A stretch of 64,000 nt of DNA, taken from positions 186,001-250,000 of the forward strand of contig JAEZZQ010000021.1 of the NCBI GenBank assembly GCA_023442465.1, read 5' to 3'. Numbering within the stretch: the first letter of the stretch is position 1; every line of letters starts with the position of its first letter. The notes below the pieces were generated by a model, which made no database searches, was not told the origin of the DNA, and saw only the letters and a program-made list of their open reading frames with translations. Of the stretch, positions 44,578 through 54,100 are shown piece by piece. Made by a program: the position numbers and the translations under genes. Source of the DNA: Bacillota bacterium (lineage in GTDB: Bacteria; Bacillota; Clostridia; Lachnospirales; Lachnospiraceae).

Positions 44578-46028
44578 AAATATGGGGTGAATTCTCTCTG
44601 CCTTTGCATAGTAACAGATTTAGATATTTCAGACATACGATTTCTTTCTTCTTGGGTTATCCATTTCCCTTTTAATTTTAATGATGTAAATAATTTCATA
44701 AATTCTTTTTTAATTCGCTCTTCCGAACTAAATAACAGGGATTCACACATATTATAAAAAAAAGTATCTGCTAACGGTTTGTAACCAATGTCTGATATTT
44801 CTGTTTTATCACTCCAATTAGACTTTCTTATTACTTGAGGTAATTTAACATAATATTTTTGTTGTGTATTTTCATCAATGTCAATACCCAATCCAACACT
44901 ATCTATAATATTTTTCATACGCGTGTATAACGCATTGAAATTTTTAGGATTCTTTTCTATAGATATCTTAGGTAAATCAAATTTATTAAAACGGTATTCT
45001 TTCTTGGTTAAACAATGACAACCTATTTCTTTCATAAATTCTTTACAGGTAATGAGGAACGTTAGAGAATAAACATAATCTTGATTTTCTAATAAAAATC
45101 TAATTGTATTTCCATTTATACCTATAAATTTAATATCATTATCTTGGAGATGTTGGCTAAAATCAGGAATATGTTCTTCTACATAATCTTTATTATATGC
45201 ATACATCAATGTATCTAAGGAAAACATTCCATTATTCTTCATTACACTTTCCCAAATATATTGATTTTCATTTTTTAACCATTCAGACATTTTCCTATTA
45301 CATGCCAACTTATTTCTCTTGTTGGCTTTATAAAATTCCTTCGCTTTTACTTGATAAGTATCTAATTTCTTTTTTATAGTAAAATAGCTAGTTATTATTT
45401 CCTCTTTATTACCTCCGACTTTTATATATGATGTTCTTAAAAAATTAATTTCGTAAAGTAAAGTATTAATAGTATCATATAAATTATAGGGTAAAAGTAT
45501 ATCCAATTCTTTAAACCACATTTCTACATTTTTAATATAATCCACATTATCAATATCTATTTCTTCAAACTCTATTCTTCTCACTTGCTCATTATGATGC
45601 TTAATCTGTTCATTTAAAGAGCGTCTAATATTTGAAAAATTTTCGATTCCTTTAAATCCATTAATACACTCAGAGCCCACATTTAATTCTCTATCATTAT
45701 TTTTATTATGTATAAAGAAAACAAATTTATTTATTCTTCCACATAGTTGACATCTAGTTTCTTTTACAGCAATATCGCTATGTCCTACACTTGACCATTC
45801 ATTTTTTATTTCATCAACAAGCATTTTTTTACTAGTCAAGAGTACAGTTCTGGATTTAGAATCAAAAATATTATTTTTTTCAAATTCATCATAGCTTAAC
45901 GTTTGATATGTATCCAAAACATTAAATAAGTTTCCATATACATCTATATCCTTACATGTTTCACTATTTTTAATTAATACCATTTCCTTTTTATTAATTA
46001 TAAGTCTATTACTTGTTCTTTTCCCCAT
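44574..46028 (-). CDS. hypothetical protein with a zinc-ribbon-like cysteine motif
   Basis: I start at the ATG at 46028, six bases after AGGGAG, for 484 residues; a longer frame exists. The gene is very AT-rich compared with region B. Residues around 92-130 have CQLCGRINKFVFFIHNK followed by NVGSECINGF, a CxxC...C arrangement seen in many phage and island proteins and probably zinc-binding. The rest is lysine and asparagine-rich, helical and without a known motif. It is placed in the island between the tRNA-Pro half site and the Avs-like gene. It could be defence or element cargo; I do not assign a function. Confidence 0.6.
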   Translation of the reverse strand: MGKRTSNRLIINKKEMVLIKNSETCKDIDVYGNLFNVLDTYQTLSYDEFEKNNIFDSKSRTVLLTSKKMLVDEIKNEWSSVGHSDIAVKETRCQLCGRINKFVFFIHNKNNDRELNVGSECINGFKGIENFSNIRRSLNEQIKHHNEQVRRIEFEEIDIDNVDYIKNVEMWFKELDILLPYNLYDTINTLLYEINFLRTSYIKVGGNKEEIITSYFTIKKKLDTYQVKAKEFYKANKRNKLACNRKMSEWLKNENQYIWESVMKNNGMFSLDTLMYAYNKDYVEEHIPDFSQHLQDNDIKFIGINGNTIRFLLENQDYVYSLTFLITCKEFMKEIGCHCLTKKEYRFNKFDLPKISIEKNPKNFNALYTRMKNIIDSVGLGIDIDENTQQKYYVKLPQVIRKSNWSDKTEISDIGYKPLADTFFYNMCESLLFSSEERIKKEFMKLFTSLKLKGKWITQEERNRMSEISKSVTMQRQREFTPYL

Positions 46029-46439
46029 ATTTTCTCCCTGACCTTTATCCGCAAACAAGTGTTCTATATTATATATAGTATAAAATTCGCTTATAAAAGT
46101 CAATGTTTTTAAGATACAAGAAAACTAGCATCTAAAGAATTAATAGCATCAACCAAAATATAATGCTGCACCTTGACTACTGCTCACTTAGCTTGGTTGA
46201 TACTTCTAATATTTCCAAATAAATACTGTCTTTTTCTTGTGGGCATAGTAAATATATTTCTTTTACATAAATACTGATTTTTATGGATTTTTATAATGTG
46301 GACACCGTGGAAAATAGATTTTTGAGTTTAATCAAGAGTATTCTTACAATCCACCAAAACAAAGTGCTTAGTTTAAACATTATGGGAATATGTTCTGTTC
46401 TTTATCCTAAAAGAAATGCCAAAGCGAAGCAAGTTTTTG
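46029..46439. other. AT-rich intergenic region upstream of 46028
   Basis: No gene is supported. It should contain the promoter of the minus-strand zinc-ribbon gene. A plus-strand frame ends in KRNAKAKQVFVNFLLSKEG, which superficially resembles the end of an iron-type substrate-binding protein; I treat it as chance or a minor remnant. Confidence 0.4.
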
Positions 46440-49400
46440 TCAACTTTCTTCTGTCAAAGGAGGGTATGGTTCAATTGAAGTAATATAATAAATCTCCAGA
46501 TCACTTAAGACCACCTTTAACCAACTTTCATTACAAATCCACCTAAAAAGGATTGGTTGCCGAATAAAAGCCTCTTGCCTAGCTTCCCGATCAGGTGATA
46601 CTATGCGTTCAAACCATAACACTTCACGCTCATATTGATCTATCCAAATGTATGGATTACCTTGCTTAGGATGACATGCAAATATTTTACGCCATATAGA
46701 CGCTGGTGCCATTTGGCAGTTTCCAAAGAGCAGTTTTTGGCATCCGCCAACTCGATTAAATAGACTAACTCCGCCAATACCCAGAGTTGAGCTATGAGTT
46801 TCATCTATTGATCCTTCGCAAGCAAGTAGGCCGAAATTTCCAATACACCAATCAAATTCTTGTCTGTGGCTCCTGCTAAATGGGAAATCAATTTTAGACG
46901 ACTTAATATATATTGCCCCTCCTTCATGACCCCACGGATACCACAGGCTTGCAGCGAGTAATACATTGCCTTCCGTTATGTGTGCATGTGCAATATCATG
47001 TAGTTGTTCGTTATATAATCCACTTTCTTTTTCTCCGTTATATGTGATGGGTATATCAGGAAACCATTCTTTATTAAAATCAATTAACGGCATTTCCGTC
47101 AAGATGAAAGGATCTTCCACCGGAAGTAATCGGGCTTTTTTGCATATCAAAGGAATGGATGCCCATTGTCCAGCTTTATCTTTACCATAAAGAATTTCCC
47201 CCGGCTGCATGTTGATGGTGGGAATTTTACTATCGCCCACTTCGCCATAGCGATCTTCAACATAATTTTCTAACGGAGATATCTGGAAAATATATCTGCG
47301 AATTGAGTCAATTAGTGCACTCTTTTCGCAATCTTCGACCAGTGAAAGAAATCGTTCATAATAGCTATCATCTTCCACTATTCCGCTTGTCGGGAGCGTG
47401 TGATTGATAGTCGGAGCATTGTAGGAAATTACTTCTGAATATACTTCTTCCAAATTCAAATGAAGCAGGATACTGTGCAAATAATACTTTCTGGATAGCT
47501 CTGCACAGGCATCATACATGTTCTGCAGTATGCCGCGTAAACTTTCCGTGCAAATCCCGTCCGATGCCCATCTTGCAATAACAATCAACAGGCATTCTTC
47601 TTGATTTAGGGAGAATGCAGCCCAACTCTCAGCGATGATATCCATAACACGCGGAAACTGTTTGCCTAACAGACAGATGGCGTATATTGCTGACTCCATC
47701 TTTCTGGCATTCTGAGTATCTATCTGCTCTAACAGAATATAAAGTGCCAGTTCTGAAACAGTCTTTGGTGTAGAGAATAGCGATACGGACTTTTCCTGAT
47801 CGAGTGTCACTTCAAGATGATTGTTTCCTGTAACCCATAATTCCTGTGTTTGAAGTTCTGCTTCAAGCAACGTCTGCATTTTGGCTGTGTCGTTTTTGTA
47901 ATTTAACTTGAAAAGCAGCTGCATATTACGTGAGGAAATCTGATATTCATAGTCTGCTAATTGAGCTCTAATACAGCATGCTAGTGCCCAGAATGCTTCA
48001 CTTCCCATTTCGGAAAGAAGTGAGCTAATTACAAAATCATACCTATCATATGTCCACTCCTTACCCTGAAGATAATGGCAAATAATACGTAAAAAACTTT
48101 TGAGGTTTTCACGACGTTCAGTATCAATAGACAGTATTTTTTTGAATACTACACAAAAATGGTCTATAGGATTTTTCGATGTTTTTAAGCTGGAAAGTAG
48201 TTCTAACGATTCCTCTATTGAAATATCGGCATATTGAACTTGTATAGCACTGATATCCTCGGCATATCGTACAGAATAATCATCTGAATCAGTTTTCCGA
48301 TCAGATCTTTTTGATAGATGTTCAATAATTGCCACCCATTGCGGCGTTATCATTTTTGCTTTTGAAGCAAAATCAACATTTAATGCTGTTGCCTTCTCTT
48401 GGCACGCATCATAAATGCATTTGGATCCACTCCGATCCTCCTGTTTATACCACGAATGCATTCCACAGCTTAGTATCCAAATCGCTTCTAAATCCGCTTC
48501 ACTGTCGACATTATGGGTGAGCTCAAAAAGAGAATGGTATATCTGGTTGGGGTTCATCTTAAATTCATCGTCCCAATTGCACAATTCCCAATAATCGATT
48601 ATGCCACATTTTACAGCAGCTTTCGTAATGTTGTTGCAGATTTCATAGGCTGCATGATTACTTGACAATTCAGCTATTCTAGATTGTCTATACAGATTTG
48701 CACCAAGGTCTTTCCACCTGCGGGGGTCGACTTCAGCAATAATATTGAAGCAATCAGACGGGCCATGCATTGCATATTCTTCATAACTCGTGTAACCAAC
48801 GACATCCCACTTAAGCTGTGAGGTGAACCTACACATCATTTCCGGTTCTACTAGTTCACCATATGGGCGAAATCGAGCATGCATATCAACTTTATTTTCT
48901 TCCAAGCTTATTTTGCAGCAGTTTTCGCCATACAGAGCATGTATATATTCAATAATAATGTCAAGCCGTTTGAACTGTTGAAGATAGTCCAGAATATACG
49001 TCTTATAATACATGCCCAGATGATCAATGTCGAATAAGCTCACTTGTAGCGTAGAGATGAACCATGCTTCATTGTTAAAGGCCTTAGCCGCAGGACTATT
49101 AAGCAAAGTATAAAGCAGAAATCTGCGTGCCTTTGAATAATCGAGCGAACGCCACAAATGTGCAGATAAAAGCCATTCTGAACATCCGGCAAATGCATTG
49201 GAGTTTGGTGCACTATCCCAGTAGTATTTACCCAGCAGACATGCCACCCTAACAATAAAAGATGCTTGGCTTTTCTCTGTTTTATTTCCCTCAAGCTCCA
49301 AGCAATACTTTGCCGAATGTTCAATCAAAATGTCATCTTCAACGTCTTTTTCGATACATCCAAGTAAAAATGCTCTTAACACAAGTGCAAAGCAGGATTC

Positions 49401-52283
49401 ATCATATATTCGTTTAACAGAGCTAGCCGAATCAACTACTGATCGATCAGGAATATACAGTTGATTGCACGTTGTTTTCATTGCAAGTGCAAAGGAATTC
49501 CATGCTGGCTTTTTCTTGTTTTCGCTTACACGAGTTAGCACCGATTCAAATATATGTGAAGCGCCTGCAAAATAAATATCTTCCAGTTTGTCAGCAAAGA
49601 TACTTTGCGCTACATAGCCTGCTTTTATAGCGTCTATGGCAAGCTCGAATTTTTTGTTTTCGATGCAATAGTTGAAATATTGCTCACCGAATGTTGTAAC
49701 AGCATAAAAATCAAGATCAGAGACAGTTTCAATAATTTGTGGCACAGAAGCATTTATCTCCGCAGCAGTTGTTCCCCAATGTTGTAAAAAGAAGCCCACC
49801 TCAGTCGACTTTATTTCCCAAGTTCTCTCTTCTGAAACTTTATCTGCGCAAAGAGGTACAAATGACATAGGCGAATAACCACCAAACCATTTTTCATACA
49901 GTCCATATGCTCGCGAGCAATATTCTGGATTGCAGGAAGAATGAAGTTTTTTACACAGCGTTAACACATTTTCAAATTCGCCAATATTCTCAGGTGTAAT
50001 TGGTAGCGTTCGTATTTCAGAAATGTCAATTGAACTTGTTTCAGGATAATCATTGCTTATATAGTTCCTACCAAAATATTCGAAATACTGCTTATGTTGA
50101 TATAAAGTTTTTATTGCCAAATATGTATTTCGATATCCCTTCATATCTTGATTGCTGCACGAAGCGTCATAGGAAAGGTGGGCAAATTCATCTAATCTCT
50201 GTAACGACACTCCTTCGGCCAAGGAGTTAATAACAAAATTCGGAGTAAAGTATTGCGGAATAAGATGTTCTTTGTTGGCGCATTTCAGTAAATGAATACC
50301 CAAGGTGCATGCCAGAATACCCTCCTCATTTTGAAGAAGGTACTCCCCCATTGCTAATGCAATTTCTTCGTAACGTACTTGATATGGACGAATTACTCCC
50401 ATAAGGAATACTCGGAAGTCATTATGGAAAAGTGCATATTCTCCTTCATTCTTTGTCGGTACAACAAGCGGATATAGTCGGCTCAATATCATCGTCCAAT
50501 CGCTCTCACTCATTCCATACGTGAGAGCTTTGGCAAGAATTTTTGTGTTTACACGACCATTCATCAAAAGGATGGGGCAAGCAACAATGCTCTCAGGACA
50601 TACGGGCATATGGACAATCACTGAAAGCTCTCTCTTCATATGAGACCAAATATGATTGTAATACTGTTGAACATCTGCACTTATTCCACTTTTTTGAAGT
50701 TTTGTAATCGCTTCGTCCAAAGTGCATAATGCTTTTACTTCTTCAACCGCAAAAACCGCAGAAAGATTATTGCCTTCAGTCTTTTGATAAATAAAATCCG
50801 CAAGCCCATCGGCATCGCTTTCAAATTGACTTGCTTGCATCAGAATTAGCTGTTTGATATCGACAGTGCAAAGCTTTGGCATGTATATCTGTTCAGCGTC
50901 ATCCCTGTTCGACAGCCATAAAGGATATTGATCTTGATATATAGCGACTGGTTGCCCAACGATTACAAAGCAAACACCATCAGGTATTTCATTTGGCAAC
51001 GGCAATGTGGGTAAAAATGATAGGGGATCATTGGCACGCGCTGCATGATCAATTCCGTCAATGCAAACAAATACTCGTTTTTCTGGTCCGGTAGTGTCTT
51101 GAGCTGCAATGCCCAACAAACGGATAACGTGATTTCGCATCATTTCGACGGTTACCAATTTATTGCTAATTGGGACGTTACATTCAGCCAATCTGTCTTT
51201 AAATCTCTTCCGAAGCTGAATCAATAGTGTACCCCACAGATTATCAGCAGTGCACATACCCGGATCTGCATTATAGAAATGTTGCTCCGGGGAAATCGGT
51301 TTAAATGTGTGGTAGCGAAGCAAAAACAAATTGGTCTTTGATTGCAGGTAACTAATCGTACTTGTCTTTCCAGATCCCGGATCCCCAGAAAGAAAAATAA
51401 TCTTGTGTTCTGTTGATCGAATCTGAGTTTCTAGCTCTTTACAAAACACTTGCCTACTTTCGAAGAAAGGATATGGAGGTGCAAGCCTGTGTTGACTTTC
51501 ATCAATGTCTTCCTCGATGCCCAGAACTGAGTACACATCCTCTAAAGTAACGCGCTCGTTGCTCCGTTCAGTTGTTGTCCATTCGGTAAGACCTAAAAGT
51601 AGTCTACCAAATAATTCCAAAGCAATACCTTCGCTGCAGGAAAATACTTGTGTCAACAAGGTAATCAATGATTGCTTCATTGCGGCTAAACTAAGCTGAT
51701 TCGCGTCGATTGAAAACTCTTTCAAAAACGACATTAACTCTTTGGAATTCGCATTTGGGAGAACATTACATAATTCGTTCCATTGGAAAAGCAGTGTTGA
51801 ATCATCAATCGTGACATTCTCATAGTCCGTTATGTTTCTAATTACAGTCTGCATCCCCAGTAAAAACTTATCAACAGGATAAGCACTGTAGGGTTTGCCA
51901 TTAAAGCTACGACCGGAGCGTCTATTTAAAATCTTACGATTTGTAAAGAGTATTGGCTTAACTGCAGAACCAGCAGTAGATTTGGATTCTTTCCATCCTT
52001 GAAATATTGCTTCGAACAGGCATTTCTTGTCATTCTTAGATTCTAACATGTTTCCAAATGTCAGATTTTTAGGAGCTGAAGTATCAATTTCATGCTTTAC
52101 CTGATAGCATAATTGTTTTTTGCCATCAGCAAATTCTACTACCACGTCATCGATAGTATTATAAGAACTATGCTGAAAGATAACGCAAGAGATTCCGAAA
52201 TCGGAATTCAGCATTTTTATTACATTCTCTAATCCGACGTACCATTCGTACCAATACGGATCTCCGATTCCAGGAGTAGCCAT
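46440..52283 (-). CDS. Avs-like STAND NTPase with predicted PD-(D/E)xK nuclease domain
   Basis: This is a 1947-residue protein with a good ribosome site (AAAGGAG). The N-terminus (YWYEWYVGLENVIKML, then IDDVVVEFADGKKQLCYQVK) fits a DUF4297/Cap4-like PD-(D/E)xK nuclease with D46 and Q61-x-K63 as active-site candidates. A P-loop NTPase follows with Walker A GDPGSGKT (300-307) and Walker B VFVCIDGIDH (D409, D412), the STAND pattern. More than 1200 C-terminal residues without named motifs probably form the sensor. In the Avs antiphage family such proteins recognise a phage protein, oligomerise and cut DNA. The gene is not followed by a partner. Assignment to a specific Avs class is not possible from sequence reading. 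Confidence 0.75.
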   Translation of the reverse strand: MATPGIGDPYWYEWYVGLENVIKMLNSDFGISCVIFQHSSYNTIDDVVVEFADGKKQLCYQVKHEIDTSAPKNLTFGNMLESKNDKKCLFEAIFQGWKESKSTAGSAVKPILFTNRKILNRRSGRSFNGKPYSAYPVDKFLLGMQTVIRNITDYENVTIDDSTLLFQWNELCNVLPNANSKELMSFLKEFSIDANQLSLAAMKQSLITLLTQVFSCSEGIALELFGRLLLGLTEWTTTERSNERVTLEDVYSVLGIEEDIDESQHRLAPPYPFFESRQVFCKELETQIRSTEHKIIFLSGDPGSGKTSTISYLQSKTNLFLLRYHTFKPISPEQHFYNADPGMCTADNLWGTLLIQLRKRFKDRLAECNVPISNKLVTVEMMRNHVIRLLGIAAQDTTGPEKRVFVCIDGIDHAARANDPLSFLPTLPLPNEIPDGVCFVIVGQPVAIYQDQYPLWLSNRDDAEQIYMPKLCTVDIKQLILMQASQFESDADGLADFIYQKTEGNNLSAVFAVEEVKALCTLDEAITKLQKSGISADVQQYYNHIWSHMKRELSVIVHMPVCPESIVACPILLMNGRVNTKILAKALTYGMSESDWTMILSRLYPLVVPTKNEGEYALFHNDFRVFLMGVIRPYQVRYEEIALAMGEYLLQNEEGILACTLGIHLLKCANKEHLIPQYFTPNFVINSLAEGVSLQRLDEFAHLSYDASCSNQDMKGYRNTYLAIKTLYQHKQYFEYFGRNYISNDYPETSSIDISEIRTLPITPENIGEFENVLTLCKKLHSSCNPEYCSRAYGLYEKWFGGYSPMSFVPLCADKVSEERTWEIKSTEVGFFLQHWGTTAAEINASVPQIIETVSDLDFYAVTTFGEQYFNYCIENKKFELAIDAIKAGYVAQSIFADKLEDIYFAGASHIFESVLTRVSENKKKPAWNSFALAMKTTCNQLYIPDRSVVDSASSVKRIYDESCFALVLRAFLLGCIEKDVEDDILIEHSAKYCLELEGNKTEKSQASFIVRVACLLGKYYWDSAPNSNAFAGCSEWLLSAHLWRSLDYSKARRFLLYTLLNSPAAKAFNNEAWFISTLQVSLFDIDHLGMYYKTYILDYLQQFKRLDIIIEYIHALYGENCCKISLEENKVDMHARFRPYGELVEPEMMCRFTSQLKWDVVGYTSYEEYAMHGPSDCFNIIAEVDPRRWKDLGANLYRQSRIAELSSNHAAYEICNNITKAAVKCGIIDYWELCNWDDEFKMNPNQIYHSLFELTHNVDSEADLEAIWILSCGMHSWYKQEDRSGSKCIYDACQEKATALNVDFASKAKMITPQWVAIIEHLSKRSDRKTDSDDYSVRYAEDISAIQVQYADISIEESLELLSSLKTSKNPIDHFCVVFKKILSIDTERRENLKSFLRIICHYLQGKEWTYDRYDFVISSLLSEMGSEAFWALACCIRAQLADYEYQISSRNMQLLFKLNYKNDTAKMQTLLEAELQTQELWVTGNNHLEVTLDQEKSVSLFSTPKTVSELALYILLEQIDTQNARKMESAIYAICLLGKQFPRVMDIIAESWAAFSLNQEECLLIVIARWASDGICTESLRGILQNMYDACAELSRKYYLHSILLHLNLEEVYSEVISYNAPTINHTLPTSGIVEDDSYYERFLSLVEDCEKSALIDSIRRYIFQISPLENYVEDRYGEVGDSKIPTINMQPGEILYGKDKAGQWASIPLICKKARLLPVEDPFILTEMPLIDFNKEWFPDIPITYNGEKESGLYNEQLHDIAHAHITEGNVLLAASLWYPWGHEGGAIYIKSSKIDFPFSRSHRQEFDWCIGNFGLLACEGSIDETHSSTLGIGGVSLFNRVGGCQKLLFGNCQMAPASIWRKIFACHPKQGNPYIWIDQYEREVLWFERIVSPDREARQEAFIRQPILFRWICNESWLKVVLSDLEIYYITSIEPYPPLTEES

Positions 52284-52490
52284 GTCCTCAAACTCCTTTT
52301 TGTTTTTCAGTATTATTGTAGCGTACTACATTTATATAACTTCTCATTATTGCTAAACTGAGTTCCTAAGAAAATACTACAGTTCTTATATATCCAGGCC
52401 GCAACTCTATACATTAGGATTCAGCCTCGTTCACAGAGGCCGCTGATCCATCCAATTCAGGTTGATAGCACCTATATCTTTTTACCATCT
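52284..52490. other. short intergenic region upstream of the Avs-like gene
   Basis: This stretch holds the Avs-like gene ribosome site and presumably its promoter. No further feature was identified. Confidence 0.4.
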
Positions 52491-53021
52491 CTAGCATCCC
52501 TCGGGAAACAGCCAAGCACGAAATGCTTCAGCTATTTCTGGATGAGTCATTGTCCCGCCATTCTTGCCTGCTTTGGATTCGATACCTAATGCCTTAGTGG
52601 CACTGATCCATATCTTTGGCGTCAGGGGAGCGCTGCTTGTCCGGATGACTTGAATGAGCTTTTCACACTCATCATCAAGGAAGTTAGGATTAAACTTTTT
52701 CTCCCATAGTCTTAAATACTCAATAGTGCTGCTGTTGCGTAGCCAACTTTGAACCATATATCCTGGAGATTCACTATTCTTTTCTCGTGCGATATCCGTA
52801 AGTGAAACATAGGGACTGTGCCCGCAATTTGCATTGATCATCTTTTCTCCAATAGAGGATAGATGTGAGCCGGGGACATCCAATAGATTCAGTTGTTCAA
52901 AGAGATGATCAGACATATAGTCGGCGTGCTCTTGTGTAAAGATTCCTCTCGCAACAAGGTTCTTTAAAACTTTTTCCTGCGATATCCTATAAGTCCAAAT
53001 TGCTTCAGTCACGCCGCTCAC
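52491..53021 (-). CDS. KilA-N domain protein, C-terminally shortened
   Basis: This 176-residue protein has an N-terminal helical segment (ISQEKVLKNLVARGIFTQEH) followed by a KilA-N domain from about residue 70. The domain blocks are YVSLTDIAREKNSESPGYMV, SWLRNSSTIEYLRLWE, TPKIWISATKALGIESKAGK and GGTMTHPEIAEAFRAWLFPE. KilA-N domains bind DNA and are common in phages and islands. Family members normally continue after FPE with FRLYLI-type sequence. Here the protein ends GC-stop, so the C-terminus is probably lost. Confidence 0.7.
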   Translation of the reverse strand: MSGVTEAIWTYRISQEKVLKNLVARGIFTQEHADYMSDHLFEQLNLLDVPGSHLSSIGEKMINANCGHSPYVSLTDIAREKNSESPGYMVQSWLRNSSTIEYLRLWEKKFNPNFLDDECEKLIQVIRTSSAPLTPKIWISATKALGIESKAGKNGGTMTHPEIAEAFRAWLFPEGC

Positions 53022-53150
53022 CTCAATTTTACTTGTACGGATATTATATCAAGATGAGCGGGGCTTGCATAGCCTTAATATTCCAAACTATACCTTATTT
53101 CGTGTTTGTAATCTAATTATAAATCGCCATCATGTCGAATAAGAATTCTT

Positions 53151-53711
53151 TCAATCGAGCTTTTTTTTGATAGCTTTCTCATCCCATTCTGTCATATTAA
53201 GTGTTGTGCAAAGCTGTTTCTTAAGGGTATCTTCACTGATAGACGGTGCGTTTTTACAAATCAGCTTTCTGTGCTCGACTTTATTGGCGCAGCGCCAGAC
53301 CACCTCGCCGGAGGGACGGGTAATACGACGATAATTAGCACCACATTCTGCACAAACCAAAAGGCCACTCAGTACATTTTGTGAACTGTACCGGGTGGCC
53401 TTCCTCTGGTTGGTGTCTTCATCTATGTTGCTGCGGTTTCCCTTGTCGATTTAAGTGGCAAAATAATCTTCGAAACTGATGATATAGCCGATATATTTAG
53501 AGTTGGACAAAAGTTTGTTAATTGCCGGTCGTGTCCATCTTTCCGGCCCAGTGGGTGAAAGGATTCCCTGCCCAAAAAGAAAATCAGAGATGCCGCCAAG
53601 GCTATCGCCATTTAAATACCGTTGAAAGATTTCTCTTACTACCTCTGCCTGTTGAAGTTCTACAAAGATACCATCCTGCTTCTGAACAAAACCATATGAG
53701 ATATATGCCAT
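53151..53711 (-). pseudogene. large serine recombinase remnant
   Basis: The frame contains the recombinase domain (VVREIFQRYLNGDSLGGISD, then WTRPAINKLLSNSKYIGYII). An in-frame TAA at 53453-53451 follows. In the same frame come RYSSQNVLSGLLVCAECGAN and RRITRPSGEVVWRCANK, the zinc beta-ribbon of large serine recombinases. The catalytic N-terminal serine domain is missing, and the segment between the two blocks is shortened. It is an inactive relic of an integrase of the TndX/Tn-type. Confidence 0.8.
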
Positions 53712-53738
53712 GATTCTTACCTCTCTTTCTTAACTATA

Positions 53739-53800
53739 AAAGTCACGTATACTAGGATTTAAATTAAAGAAAGCATCAAAAGTCAAATATACGTGGCTTT
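53739..53800. repeat. inverted repeat upstream of the recombinase remnant
   Basis: AAAGTCACGTATA (53739-53751) pairs with TATACGTGGCTTT (53788-53800) with one wobble. A second overlapping pair, AAGCATCAAAAGTC and GGCTTTTGGTGCTT, lies at 53771-53810. This may be a recombination site or a hairpin of the lost element. Confidence 0.45.
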
Positions 53801-53869
53801 TGGTGCTTATATTTGGCACCCACACTGGCTCTAATCCTGAGTTTCCTGTTATTTCCCTTATAAAATAAC

Positions 53870-53909
53870 AACAGACCTATCTTTTGCTTCTACAAAAAAC
53901 AGGTCTGTT
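53870..53909. terminator. hairpin next to the second tRNA-like repeat
   Basis: AACAGACCT (53870-53878) and AGGTCTGTT (53901-53909) form a perfect 9-bp stem with a 22-nt loop. It could be a terminator or an element-end structure; the tRNA-like repeat starts 9 bp later. Confidence 0.4.
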
Positions 53910-53917
53910 TACTTGGT

Positions 53918-53943
53918 GATTCGAACCTGCGACCGCTGCGTCC
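53918..53943 (-). repeat. second copy of the tRNA-Pro-like attachment core
   Basis: GATTCGAACCTGCGACC-G-CTGCGTCC matches 44190-44215 in 25 of 26 positions, in the same orientation. The match covers the T-arm to the end of the anticodon stem, but the acceptor part differs (ACCAAG in place of CCTGTCGC). It is probably an internal or older attachment site between tandem elements. Confidence 0.6.
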
Positions 53944-54100
53944 TGGACGGTCAAAGAGAAAAGATGTTGAGCATTGAAAAGTCTTTTAACCCTAGAAAAA
54001 TTAAGGTTTAATTGAATATTTGACTAAATTGATTATAGTTTTGCTGTAAAAACATTTCTTCCAATCCATTAAAATCTGCCTCAAATACAGATAAACTAGA

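Noticed and set aside
46283..46483. Frame ending in KRNAKAKQVFVNFLLSKEG, similar to the end of iron-type substrate-binding proteins
   Set aside because: The similarity is short, overlaps the coding end of the Avs-like gene on the other strand and has no upstream part; probably chance.
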